A stretch of 64,000 nucleotides of DNA from DASTPP01 sp035762175 (GCA_035762175.1 DASTPP010000379.1:7776-71775), one strand, 5' to 3'; positions 54,627-62,634 are shown, counted from the stretch's first letter. The notes: generated by a model from the letters alone, not told the origin. Numbers and translations: made by a program.

Positions 54627-56009
54627 ATGAGAGCGCTGAAAACGACGTGGCGGGCCCGGGCGACGGTGTCGCTCGCGCCCCTGGCCTTGGCGGCGGGCTG
54701 CGAGCGGCTGCGCCCCTCTTCGGGCGGCGGCGGCGTGCCCGACGCGGTGGTGACGACGGCGCCGGCCGAGGCGGGCGCCCCTTCGGGCTCGGCGGCCCAG
54801 GCCGGCTCGGCGGCTCCGGCGGGCGCGGCGGCGGGCGCGGCGAAGAAGCCGCTCAACGTGCTGGTCATCAGCATCGACAGCCTGCGCGCGGACATGCCCT
54901 GGGTGGGCTACCCCCGGGGCATCGCGCCGCGGCTGACCGAGTTCGCGAAGAAGGCCACGGTCTACACCAACGCGTACTCGATCTCGTCGTTCACCTCGAA
55001 GAGCCTGGGCGGCTTTCTCGGCGGGCGCTACCCGTCCGAGCTCGAGCGGACGGCGCCCTTTTTCACGCGGTATTTGCCGCAGAACAAGATGTTCCCCGAG
55101 GCCTTGCAGGAGCAGGGCGTGCACACGCTCACGGCCCACGCCCACGCCTACCTGGCCAAGAACACGGGCGGCTTCGAGCAGGGCTTCGAAGACTATCGGC
55201 TCGTGCCGGGCATCACCTTCGACTACAACAAAGACCCCTACGTCACCAGCCAGAAGCTGACGCCGCTCGCCATCGAGATGCTGAGCGACGCGAAGAACAC
55301 GACGGGGCGCTTCTTCGCGTGGTTCCACTACATGGACCCGCACGACGTCTACCACGGCCACGAAGACGGCCCGCACTGGGGCAAGAAGCCGCGCGACCTC
55401 TACGACGAAGAGGTCTACTACACCGACCAGTGGGTCGGCCGGCTGCTCGACTTCGTCGAGAAGCAGCCCTGGGGCCCCGAGACCGCGATCGTGGTGACGG
55501 CCGACCACGGCGAGGCCTTCGGCGAGCACGGCCTCTCCCGCCACGCCTTCGAGCTCTACGAGGTGCTCGTGCACGTGCCGCTGATGATCTACGTGCCGGG
55601 GCGCCCGGCGCGGGTCGTCGAGGCGCCGCGCAGCCACGTCGACCTCATCCCCACGATGTTCGATCTGCTGGGCGCCAAGCCCAACCCCGAGCTGCGGGGC
55701 AAGTCGTTCGTGGGCGAGCTCTACGGGGGCGAGGCCGAGCCGCGCGACGTGGTCTGCGACCTGCCCGAAGACTCGTACAACGAGCGGCGCCGCACCCTCT
55801 TGCACGACCGCTGGAAGATCATCGCCTTCGCCAACGACGCGCGCTACGAACTCTACAACCTCGCCGAAGACCCCGACGAGAAGACGAACCTCTTCAAGAA
55901 GGCGCCCGAGAAGGCGCGCGAGATGGTCGAGCGCTACAAGGAGGCGAGCAAGGCCATCATCGAGGCGCCCATCAAGGGCGGCGTCAAGAAGCATAAAGAC
56001 GACGGGTGA
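54627..56009 (+). CDS. Sulfatase-fold hydrolase, lipoprotein, without the CxPxR motif
   Basis: 460 residues from ATG at 54627; AGGGGA precedes it. The signal LAPLALAAGC ends in a lipobox, then a 45-residue Ala/Gly/Ser linker. The alkaline-phosphatase/sulfatase fold is clear: NVLVISIDSLRADMPWVGYP (metal Asp), MDPHDVYHGHEDG, and VVTADHGEAFGEHG (Asp-His metal pair). The usual formylglycine motif C/S-x-P-x-R is replaced by SISSFTSKSLGGFL. The nucleophile may be Ser or Thr, as in the LTA-synthase branch, or the protein may not be a sulfatase in activity. It may follow the Tol-Pal-like operon on the same transcript. Confidence 0.83.
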   Translation: MRALKTTWRARATVSLAPLALAAGCERLRPSSGGGGVPDAVVTTAPAEAGAPSGSAAQAGSAAPAGAAAGAAKKPLNVLVISIDSLRADMPWVGYPRGIAPRLTEFAKKATVYTNAYSISSFTSKSLGGFLGGRYPSELERTAPFFTRYLPQNKMFPEALQEQGVHTLTAHAHAYLAKNTGGFEQGFEDYRLVPGITFDYNKDPYVTSQKLTPLAIEMLSDAKNTTGRFFAWFHYMDPHDVYHGHEDGPHWGKKPRDLYDEEVYYTDQWVGRLLDFVEKQPWGPETAIVVTADHGEAFGEHGLSRHAFELYEVLVHVPLMIYVPGRPARVVEAPRSHVDLIPTMFDLLGAKPNPELRGKSFVGELYGGEAEPRDVVCDLPEDSYNERRRTLLHDRWKIIAFANDARYELYNLAEDPDEKTNLFKKAPEKAREMVERYKEASKAIIEAPIKGGVKKHKDDG

Positions 56010-56016
56010 GCGGCCC

Positions 56017-56265
56017 CCGGACTGAAGTCCGGGGCAGGGCGTCACCAAGGCGTGCCCCGCGGAAGCGGGCCGGTTCGGCGTGCAAAGTCCGGCCCTCGCT
56101 GGGGCCGGACTCCCGCGGGCTCTGCCCCTCCCCGGCGAGCGAGCGAAGCCGCGCTCGGCCGGCAAGTCGGCGAAGCCGCTCGCGGCGAGGGAGCCTGGCC
56201 CCGAAGGAGGCCGGGCTTTGAGCTCCGTACGACCTGATTACGCCCTGCCCCGGACTTCAGTCCGG
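56017..56265. repeat. Palindromic element with 26-bp inverted repeats and nested hairpins
   Basis: 56017-56042 is the exact reverse complement of 56240-56265. Each arm contains its own palindrome (CCGGACTGAAGTCCGG, one mismatch-free half turn), and a third hairpin (AGTCCGGCCC/GGGCCGGACT, 6-base loop) lies at 56086-56111. The element closes the region between the sulfatase gene and the LysR gene, and its right arm contains the LysR stop codon at 56238. Likely a REP- or MITE-like transposable element. Confidence 0.75.
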
Positions 56266-57185
56266 GTCGAGGCCGGGGGCCCGAGGGCGCGGCGCCAGTC
56301 GTCGCCGTGCGCGAGCAAGAGCGCCTTGAGCTGCGGCGCGGCCGGGTGCGGCGGCCCCTCGCGGCGGCAGAGCACGGCGTAGCGCACGCCGGCGAGGCCC
56401 CGGAGCGGCCGGCGCACGAGGGGCCCGGGCACGCGGCAGAAGCCGTTGACCACGGCGGCGCCGAAGCCGAGGCGCACGAAGTGGATCAGGAGCTCCCAGC
56501 CGCCGGCCTCGACGGCGACCTGCCACGAGACGCCGGCGGCGCGCAGGGCGGCCTCGAGGTTGGCGCGGTGGGGGCGGCCGACGGGGGGCACGACGAGGGC
56601 CTGGCCCTCGAGATCGCGCAGGGCGAGCGAGCGCTTCGCGGCGAGCGGGTGGCGGGGCGGTAGGACGACGGCGGGGCCGACCTCGGCGAGGGGCTCGGCG
56701 GCGAGGTCGTCGGGCAGCGCGTCGAGGGTCGAGACGCCGAGGTGCGCCTCGCCGCGGGCGAGGGCGCGCAGCGTGCCGTCGCGGTCGTGGGTGAGCAGGC
56801 GCAGGGGCGCCACGCGCGCGCGCAAGAAGGCGCGCAGGGCGCCGCCGAGCAGGTAGAGGTAGCTGCCCTCGCCCGCCGAGAGCACGAGTGGGCGCGAGGC
56901 GCCGCCGCCGCGCAGGGACTCGACGAAGGCGAGGGTGCGCTCGCGCGACTCGCGGGCGAAGGCGAGCGCGCGCTCGCCTTCGGCCGTCAGCTCGAGCTTC
57001 TGGCCCTGGCGGCGGTAGAGGGGCGCGCCGAGCGAGGCCGAGAGCTTGTGCACCTGGGCGTAGAGCGCCGGCTGCGACAGGTGCAGCGCGCGCGCGGCGC
57101 GGGTGAAGTTCTTGTGCTCGGCGAAGGCGATGAAGGCCTCGAGCCACTCGGACTTGGGGGGAGGGGGGGGCGGCGGCGCGGGCAT
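56238..57185 (-). CDS. LysR-family transcriptional regulator, 3' end altered by repeat element
   Basis: 315 residues from ATG at 57185. After a Pro-rich start, the winged helix-turn-helix (FIAFAEHKNFTRAARALHLS, QPALYAQVHKLSASLG, RRQGQKLELTAEGERALAFA) is followed by an effector domain (VLSAGEGSYLYLLGGALRAF, LGVSTLDALPDDLAAEPLAE, GFGAAVVNGFCRVPGPLVRR). The final residues STRTEVRGRA are encoded by the palindromic element, so the native C-terminus was probably a little different. It is divergent from the HD-domain gene at 57284 and may regulate it. Confidence 0.87.
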   Translation of the reverse strand: MPAPPPPPPPKSEWLEAFIAFAEHKNFTRAARALHLSQPALYAQVHKLSASLGAPLYRRQGQKLELTAEGERALAFARESRERTLAFVESLRGGGASRPLVLSAGEGSYLYLLGGALRAFLRARVAPLRLLTHDRDGTLRALARGEAHLGVSTLDALPDDLAAEPLAEVGPAVVLPPRHPLAAKRSLALRDLEGQALVVPPVGRPHRANLEAALRAAGVSWQVAVEAGGWELLIHFVRLGFGAAVVNGFCRVPGPLVRRPLRGLAGVRYAVLCRREGPPHPAAPQLKALLLAHGDDWRRALGPPASTRTEVRGRA

Positions 57186-57283
57186 CACTTCGTTTTTAGA
57201 ATAGATTATCGAAAATGAATAGTTCCGCGTGATAGCTCGGTGGCTACGCTCTCGGCCGTACCCGACGCGAGAGAGAGACCGCC
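57186..57283. promoter_or_regulatory. AT-rich divergent promoter region with a repeated GAATAG
   Basis: 98 bases between the LysR gene and the HD gene; 57190-57225 is the most AT-rich spot for kilobases around (TTTTTAGAATAG...). GAATAG occurs at 57199 and 57217, 18 bases apart, nearly two helix turns, a spacing suited to a LysR-type regulator. Confidence 0.45.
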
Positions 57284-57973
57284 ATGACCGCCACGTTCGA
57301 CCACGCCGCCCCCGCCCCCGCGGGCGCCACGCCCGGCCCCGCCGCGGGGCCCGCCCCTCGGCCCGGCGCCGGGCCCTCGCCCGGTCCGGGCGGGGGCCCC
57401 GGGCCCGGGGGCCTGCTCGACCTGCCCGCCTTCCGCGACGACTTCGACCGGCTCGCCTCGGTCACCCTCGACCCGGCCCGCCACACCTCGCCCGACGCCC
57501 GCGCGCACTCGCTCGCGGTCGCCCGCCGCGCCCGCGCGCTGGCCCGGGCGGCGGGGCTCGGGCCGGCCGAGGCGCGGCGGCTCGACGACCTCGCGCTGGT
57601 GCACGACATCGGCAAGCTCTCGGGCACCGGGGCGCCCTCGGCGTCGGTCGAGCGGCTGGGCCGCTACGGCCTGACCGACCCCTCGTTCGTAGAGCTCGTG
57701 CGCTTTCACGACATCAACCTGCCCTGGTACCAGTCGCGCGCGCGGGCCGAGGCCCCGAGCGACCGGGCCTGGGCGAAGCTCGCGCGGCGGGTCGATCTGC
57801 GCCTGCTCGCGCTCTTCATGGTGGCCGACCGGGTCGACTGCCCCGGGGGCTTCCGGGCGAACGCGCCGCTCCTGTGGTTTCTGGGCGAGGCGCGCGCCCG
57901 CGGCCTCGTCGGCGACGACGTGCCGCCGCCTTGCGACGACGACGAAGAAAGAGAGGCTTATCATGGCGAATGA
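57284..57973 (+). CDS. HD-domain phosphohydrolase
   Basis: 229 residues from ATG at 57284. The first ~45 residues are Pro/Gly/Ala-rich linker. The HD domain follows: ARAHSLAVARRARALARAAG with the first His, then DDLALVHDIGKLSG with the HD pair and Lys, FVELVRFHDIN, and LFMVADRVDCPG with the last metal Asp. Such enzymes cleave phosphate monoesters or diesters, often of nucleotides or RNA 2',3'-cyclic ends. The gene overlaps the next by 11 bases, so the two products probably work together. Confidence 0.85.
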   Translation: MTATFDHAAPAPAGATPGPAAGPAPRPGAGPSPGPGGGPGPGGLLDLPAFRDDFDRLASVTLDPARHTSPDARAHSLAVARRARALARAAGLGPAEARRLDDLALVHDIGKLSGTGAPSASVERLGRYGLTDPSFVELVRFHDINLPWYQSRARAEAPSDRAWAKLARRVDLRLLALFMVADRVDCPGGFRANAPLLWFLGEARARGLVGDDVPPPCDDDEEREAYHGE

Positions 57974-58574
57974 ACGAACGAGAGCGCCGCACCCGAAGGC
58001 GCCCCCCCGGCTCGGGGTCGACATCGGGCGCGTCATCATCGCGCCGGTCGACCCGGTGAGCGGGGCCGACACCGAGTTCCTGGGCGGCGACGAGCGGCGC
58101 TCGATGCTGACGCCGCCGGCCGAGGGGGCGTTCGCGGCGCTGCGCGAGCTGAACGCGCGCTTCGGCGGCGGCGTGTGGATCGTGTCGAAGGCGGGCCCGC
58201 GCGTGCAGGCGCTGACGCGCCGGTGGCTCGAGCGCTGGCGCTTCTTCGCGCTGACGGGCGTGCGCCCGGCGAACCTCTACTTCTGCCGCGAGCGGCACGA
58301 GAAGGCCGAGTACGCGCGCCGCTTCGGCCTCACGCACTTCGTCGACGACCGCCAGGACGTGCTCGCGCCGATGCGCGGGCTCGTGCCGAACCTGCTGCTC
58401 TTCGGCGCGCAGCGGGGCCCGGCGCCGCCCTACGTGCGGCACGTGCGCGACTGGAAGGAGGCCCTCGCCGCGCTCGCCGACGTCGGGCCGGCGTCGGGCG
58501 GCGAGGCGCTCGCCGACGTGGGGCGGCCGCCCGGGGGTGAGCCGCTCGCCGAGGGGGCGGGCGGCGCGACGTAG
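57963..58574 (+). CDS. HAD-like protein overlapping the HD gene
   Basis: 203 residues from ATG at 57963. The order of motifs resembles haloacid-dehalogenase-type enzymes: RLGVDIGRVIIAP near the start (where DxD is usual; here DIG), GVWIVSKAGPRVQALT (motif II Ser), CRERHEKAEYARRF (motif III Lys) and THFVDDRQDVL (motif IV DD). The altered motif I makes phosphatase activity uncertain. The last ~30 residues form two repeats (ALADVGPASGGE, LADVGRPPGGE), and a GC-rich repeat zone follows the gene. Translationally coupled to the HD-domain gene. Confidence 0.65.
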   Translation: MANERTRAPHPKAPPRLGVDIGRVIIAPVDPVSGADTEFLGGDERRSMLTPPAEGAFAALRELNARFGGGVWIVSKAGPRVQALTRRWLERWRFFALTGVRPANLYFCRERHEKAEYARRFGLTHFVDDRQDVLAPMRGLVPNLLLFGAQRGPAPPYVRHVRDWKEALAALADVGPASGGEALADVGRPPGGEPLAEGAGGAT

Positions 58575-58670
58575 CCGGGCGGCGCGGGCCGCCGGCGGGG
58601 GCGGTGGGCTTCGGGCGGGCGGTGCGGGCCGCCGGCGGGGGCGGCGGGCAGCGGGGGGCGAGGCGCCGGC

Positions 58671-59225
58671 TCAGGGGGGCGGCAGCGTCAGGTAGCGCGT
58701 CGGGACGGCGTCGGTGAGCCAGATGCGGTTCGGCGCGGGGAAGAACAGGCGCCCCTCGCGCGCCATGGCGCCGGCGGCGACGCGCACGAGCAGCGGCTCG
58801 CCCCGCCGCCGCGCCACCTCGAGGGCGCCCTCGGTCGTCTCGCTGAGGTGTACGTACTGGCGGGCGCGGGGGGCGAGGCCCTCGGCCCGGATGGACGCGA
58901 GAAAGCGCGCGACGGTGCCGTGGTAGAGCAGCTCGGGCGGCGTCGCCGGCTCGTAGTCGAGCGCGACGTCGACCGAGTGGCCGTGGCTGGCGCGCACGCG
59001 GCGCCGGGCCTCGTCGTAGGCGAAGCGCCGCTTGTCGGCCGGCCCTTCGACGAGCGCGTCGAGCTCGCCGCGCGTGAGCGGGGTGCCGGCGCGGGCGAGC
59101 GCGGCGAGCAGCACGTCGACGTCGACCCAGCCGCCGGCGTCGAGCTCGATGCCGACCCTCGCGGGCTCGTGCCGGAGCACGAGGCTCAGGAACTTGCTCG
59201 CCCGGACCGAGCGCGAGGCCGCCAT
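58671..59225 (-). CDS. kptA: RNA 2'-phosphotransferase, Tpt1/KptA
   Basis: 184 residues from ATG at 59225. The two-lobed Tpt1/KptA signature is complete: SKFLSLVLRHEPARVGIELD and GWVDVDVLL (N-lobe with the Arg-His of the active site), FAYDEARRRVRASHGHSVDV, LLYHGTVARFLASIRAEGLA and VHLSETTEGALEVARRRG (NAD-binding lobe). These enzymes transfer an internal RNA 2'-phosphate to NAD, giving ADP-ribose 1''-2'' cyclic phosphate. In bacteria the real substrate is unclear, but involvement in RNA repair is suspected. It is convergent with the HD/HAD-like pair across 96 bases. Confidence 0.93.
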   Translation of the reverse strand: MAASRSVRASKFLSLVLRHEPARVGIELDAGGWVDVDVLLAALARAGTPLTRGELDALVEGPADKRRFAYDEARRRVRASHGHSVDVALDYEPATPPELLYHGTVARFLASIRAEGLAPRARQYVHLSETTEGALEVARRRGEPLLVRVAAGAMAREGRLFFPAPNRIWLTDAVPTRYLTLPPP

Positions 59226-59371
59226 GGCCGAGATCTACCACGGTACCGTCGCCCCGAAGGCGCCCCCAGGCGGCGCCCTCGGAGCCCCGCGGGCGGCGAC
59301 CTTCACGGGCTGCTTGCGCGCCGCCCTCGGGGGCCGTCGCCCGCGGGGCGCGAGCGTGGTAAGCGGCGCGG

Positions 59372-60364
59372 GTGTTCGGGCGCCGGGCCGCCGTCTCGCT
59401 CGTCTGCCTGGCGCTGACGCTCGCGGCGCCCGCGCGGGGCGCGGGGCCGGCCGAAGAGGCCTACGCCGAGGCGCAAGGGGCCGAGCGAGCGCTCGACTTT
59501 GCCCGGGCGCTCTCGGCCTACCGGCGCGCCTTCGAGCTCGACCCCTCGGGGCCCGTCGCCGCGGCCGCTCGGACGCGGGCCGAGGCGCTCGGATCGATGA
59601 GCGAGGGGGGCTTCGGCCCCTTGCGGGCGCTCGAGGCGCTGCGCCGCGATCCGGCGCGCCTCGGCTCGCCGGCGGCGCTCGAGGCGTTCGCGCGGGAGGC
59701 CGAGGCGTTCCCGGCGGGGCCGGTGCGCGACGAGGCGCGCCTGCTCGCGGCCGAGGCCTTGGTCCGGCGGCTCGACGCGCCGGCGGCGGGCGCCGCGCTG
59801 GCGCGCTCGGTCGCCGAAGACGCCTCGGCGTCGCCAGCGGCCCGGGCGCAGGCGGCGGGGCTGGCGGTCGAGGTGGCGGCGGCGCTCGAGGGCGACGCGG
59901 GCGCGGCGCGGCTCGCGCGGCGCTACGGGGCCCTCGTGCCGGGGGCGGCGCTTCGCCACGAGCGGCGCGTGTGGTGGCGGCGGGGGCGGGCGGCCGCGCT
60001 GGCCGCGCTCGGCGTGCTCGCGGCGGCGGCGCTCGCCGCGGCGGTGCGGGCGGGCAGGGGGGCCCTTCGCGGGTACGCGTCGGCGCGCGTGCCCGCGCTG
60101 CTCGTCGGCGCCCTCATCGCGGGCGGCGCCGGGCTCGCGTCCTGGCAGTCGCCCGGCGCTTCGCCCGGGCCCTTTCTGGGGCTCGCCGCGGGGGTCGTCG
60201 CCGTCGACGCCGGCGTCGCGCTCGTGCGCCGCGCCTGGGCCGGCGCGGCGTGGGGCCGCCCGCTCGCCCTCGCCCTGGGCCTTCTTGGCGTCGTGGCGGC
60301 GGCCTACCTGGCCCTCGCTTGGCGCGACCCGCTATACCTCGAGTCGCTCTTCGGCTGGTCTTGA
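59372..60364 (+). CDS. Exported TPR-like protein with C-terminal membrane helices
   Basis: 330 residues from GTG at 59372. The signal peptide AAVSLVCLALTLAAPARGA is followed by a helical domain with one clear TPR motif (ERALDFARALSAYRRAFELD). More helical repeats continue to about residue 205. After a basic RRVWWRRGR segment, four membrane helices follow (ALAALGVLAAAALAAAV, VPALLVGALIAGGAGL, PFLGLAAGVVAVDAGVAL, PLALALGLLGVVAAAYLAL). A periplasmic domain on a C-terminal membrane base is therefore predicted. It ends ten bases before the small-peptide gene, so it may belong to the radical SAM operon. Confidence 0.65.
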   Translation: MFGRRAAVSLVCLALTLAAPARGAGPAEEAYAEAQGAERALDFARALSAYRRAFELDPSGPVAAAARTRAEALGSMSEGGFGPLRALEALRRDPARLGSPAALEAFAREAEAFPAGPVRDEARLLAAEALVRRLDAPAAGAALARSVAEDASASPAARAQAAGLAVEVAAALEGDAGAARLARRYGALVPGAALRHERRVWWRRGRAAALAALGVLAAAALAAAVRAGRGALRGYASARVPALLVGALIAGGAGLASWQSPGASPGPFLGLAAGVVAVDAGVALVRRAWAGAAWGRPLALALGLLGVVAAAYLALAWRDPLYLESLFGWS

Positions 60365-60374
60365 GCCCCCGCCC

Positions 60375-60722
60375 GTGAACGACAAGCCCGACCCCCCGCC
60401 GCCCCTGCCCCCCGGCGTGCTCGTAGTGCGGCCCGGCCGCGGCGCCAACTGCTCGTCCATCGGCAGCGTCGTCGACGTGCTCTTCGGGGCCGGCGTCGTC
60501 GGTGGCGCCCTCATCGTGGCGGTGACGGCGTGGCTCGAGGGGCAAGAAGGGCCGGGCGGCGGGCCGGAGCCGGGGGGGCGTGGCGCGCCAGGGGAGGGGG
60601 CTGCGGGCGGCGCGGTCGGGCGCGGGGAGGCGGCATCGGGCGGAGGGGGCGAAGGCGCGGCGGGCCGGCGGGTCGGGGGCAACGCGGTCCAGGAGGGCGA
60701 GGGTGGTGCGGGCGCGGCCTGA
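60375..60722 (+). CDS. Small membrane peptide with RGANCSSIGSVVD motif, possible modified peptide
   Basis: 115 residues from GTG at 60375. The Pro-rich beginning (NDKPDPPPPLPPGVLVVRPG) leads to RGANCSSIGSVVDVLF and one hydrophobic helix (GAGVVGGALIVAVTAWLEG). The last 60 residues are Gly/Ala/Glu-rich and low in complexity. The motif with a single Cys stands out from the simple surroundings and looks like a conserved functional core. Because a radical SAM/SPASM gene follows with a 20-base overlap, it may be a substrate peptide (RiPP-like) or a small partner of that enzyme. I know no named family for it. Confidence 0.6.
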   Translation: MNDKPDPPPPLPPGVLVVRPGRGANCSSIGSVVDVLFGAGVVGGALIVAVTAWLEGQEGPGGGPEPGGRGAPGEGAAGGAVGRGEAASGGGGEGAAGRRVGGNAVQEGEGGAGAA

Positions 60723-61863
60723 GCCCTTCGGGGCGTGGGTGCGTCTTGACGAGCCGCCGTTGCTCATCGCCGTCGACCGCTCGCTCGCTCGCAAGCTCGG
60801 CTTTGAGGGCGGCGCCCTTTGGGAGGGGGAGGGCGCCGAGGGGCATGACGCCCCGCTCGAGGCGCATGTGGCGGTCACCGAGCGCTGCGCGTTGCCCTGC
60901 GAGGGCTGTTACCTCGACGCCTCGCCCGAAGGGGCGTCGCCCCCGACCGGGGTGCTGGTCGGGCGCTTGCGGGCGCTGGCCGAGCGGGGCGTGTTCACGG
61001 TGGCGTTCGGCGGGGGCGAGCCGCTCGTGCGCGACGATCTGGGCGAGCTCGCGCGGCAGGCGCGCTCGTTCGGGCTCTCGCCGGTGCTCACCACGAGCGG
61101 GGCGGGCATGACGGCGGGGCGGGCGGCCGAGCTCGGGGCCTTCGATCAGGTGAACGTCAGCTATGACGGCGAGGGCGAGGGCTACCGCGCGGTGCGGGGG
61201 TTCGCGGGCGCGGGCATGGCCGAGCGGGCGATGGGCTACTTGCGCGAGGCGGGGGTGCGCTTCGGGGTCAACGTGGTGCTGACGCGGCGCTCGTTCGCGG
61301 GGGTCGAGGCGGCGGCGGGGCGGGCGCGCGAGCTCGGCGCGGCGGAGGTGCAGCTCTTGCGCTTCAAGCCGGCCGGGCGGGGCGTCGGCGCGGTCTACGA
61401 GGCGTCGCGGCTCGACGAGGCGCAGGCGCGGGCCCTCTACCCGCTGCTCGGGCGCCTGGCGGAGGGGCCGGGCGCGGTGCGCATCGACTGCGCCCTCGTG
61501 CCCTTTCTGTCGCCCCACCTCGACGACGCCTCGGCCCTCGAGCGCTTCGGCGTCTTCGGCTGCGAGGCGGGGCGCCATCTTGGCGCGCTGCGGGCCGATG
61601 GCTCTGAGGCGCCTTGCAGCTTCGCGGCGCCCGAGCCCCGCGTCGCGCCCGGGCGGCTCGCGCGCGGCGCGGGGGGCGGGGCGGCGCGGCGCTTCCGCGA
61701 GCACGGCGATCGGCCGCCCGAGCCTTGCTCGTCTTGCGCGCTGCGGCGCGTCTGCCGGGGCGGCTGCCGCGTCGTCGCCGCCCACGCGGGCGAGCCCGCG
61801 GGGCCCGACCCCGAGTGCCCGCGCGTGCTGGACTTCCGGCGCGGTGGGGGGCGCCCTGCGTAG
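60703..61863 (+). CDS. Radical SAM/SPASM-domain enzyme
   Basis: 386 residues from GTG at 60703 (a second GTG at 60706); AGGAGG ends six bases upstream. The radical SAM cluster motif CxxxCxxC is CALPCEGC (residues about 60-67), followed by VAFGGGEPLVRDDL (the GGE motif binding S-adenosylmethionine) and VNVSYDGEGEGYRAVRG. The C-terminal SPASM-like domain has GCEAGRHLGALRADGSEAPC, and CSSCALRRVCRGGCRVVAAH followed by PECP, enough cysteines for auxiliary iron-sulfur clusters. Such enzymes modify peptides (cross-links, thioethers) or similar substrates. It overlaps genes on both sides, so all four neighbours form one unit. Confidence 0.9.
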   Translation: MVRARPEPFGAWVRLDEPPLLIAVDRSLARKLGFEGGALWEGEGAEGHDAPLEAHVAVTERCALPCEGCYLDASPEGASPPTGVLVGRLRALAERGVFTVAFGGGEPLVRDDLGELARQARSFGLSPVLTTSGAGMTAGRAAELGAFDQVNVSYDGEGEGYRAVRGFAGAGMAERAMGYLREAGVRFGVNVVLTRRSFAGVEAAAGRARELGAAEVQLLRFKPAGRGVGAVYEASRLDEAQARALYPLLGRLAEGPGAVRIDCALVPFLSPHLDDASALERFGVFGCEAGRHLGALRADGSEAPCSFAAPEPRVAPGRLARGAGGGAARRFREHGDRPPEPCSSCALRRVCRGGCRVVAAHAGEPAGPDPECPRVLDFRRGGGRPA

Positions 61864-62158
61864 CCCGGCGCTCTTGGTCTCGGCCGCGCTCGCCGCGGCG
61901 GCCGGCGCGATCGCGTACCCGGCGCTGCGCGTCGGCGCGGCGCTCGTCGCGCCCGAGCCCGACCCCGCGCTCGTCGTCTGGACGACGCGCAACGCGTACG
62001 CGACGCGCCTCGCCCTCTGCGCCTACGCCGCCGCGCTCGCCTGGCCCGCCGCCCACCGCTGGGCGCGCCGCCGCCCCGAGGCCGCCGCGCGCGCCCTCGC
62101 GCCCGCGCTCGCCCTCGCCTTCGCCGCCCTCGCGCTGCAGCTCGCCCTCGTGCCATGA
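61844..62158 (+). CDS. Small membrane protein of the radical SAM operon
   Basis: 104 residues from GTG at 61844, overlapping the radical SAM gene by 20 bases and the next gene by four (ATGA). Three hydrophobic segments: LLVSAALAAAAGAIAYPAL, TRLALCAYAAALAWPAAH and ALAPALALAFAALALQLAL. It has one His and one Cys in membrane-near positions. No family is recognised. Position between the radical SAM gene and the next membrane gene suggests that these two small proteins act as a membrane complex for the modified product, by inference. Confidence 0.6.
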   Translation: MGGALRSPALLVSAALAAAAGAIAYPALRVGAALVAPEPDPALVVWTTRNAYATRLALCAYAAALAWPAAHRWARRRPEAAARALAPALALAFAALALQLALVP

Positions 62159-62634
62159 GCGAACTCGGGCTCGTGCGCGCCGTCGCCCACCTGCACGGCC
62201 ACCTCGGCTGGCTCGCCGCCGCCGCGCTCGCCCACCCCGCCTGGATCTTGCGCGGCGGGCGGCGCCGCGCCCGCGCCGCCGTGGCGCTCTCGACGGCGCT
62301 GACGACGCTCGCGGTGGGGCTCGGGCTCTGGCTCTACCCGCACTACCGCGCCTGCATCAAGCACGAGCTCTTCGTCGAGGCGCCCGCCTTCGGCTGGCTC
62401 TTCGAGCGAAAAGAGCACGCCGCCTTCGGCGCGCTCGCCTTCGCCTGGGCCGGCTGCCTCGCGCACGCCGCCGCGCCCTCGGCGCGCTCGCCCGAGGCCC
62501 GCCGCGCGCTCGCCCGCGCCGCGTGGCTCGCCTTCGCCTCCGCCGCGCTCTTCGCCCTCGGCGCCGCGGCCGCCGGCACCGCCGTCGCGAGCGTGCGCGG
62601 CTTCGAGGCCCCGGGGCCCTGCGGCCCCCGCTGA
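62155..62634 (+). CDS. Four-helix membrane protein with His pairs, radical SAM operon
   Basis: 159 residues from ATG at 62155. Helix 1 starts with AVAHLHGHLGWLAAAALAHP, in which four His residues lie on or near the helix. Helices 2-4 follow (VALSTALTTLAVGLGLWLY, AFGALAFAWAGCLAHAA, AAWLAFASAALFALGAAAA), with HYRACIKHELF and RKEHAAFG between. The His spacing would allow metal or haem binding in the membrane, as in small cytochrome-b-like proteins. No named family recognised. It is the last gene of the operon; a GC-rich gap follows. Confidence 0.65.
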   Translation: MSELGLVRAVAHLHGHLGWLAAAALAHPAWILRGGRRRARAAVALSTALTTLAVGLGLWLYPHYRACIKHELFVEAPAFGWLFERKEHAAFGALAFAWAGCLAHAAAPSARSPEARRALARAAWLAFASAALFALGAAAAGTAVASVRGFEAPGPCGPR

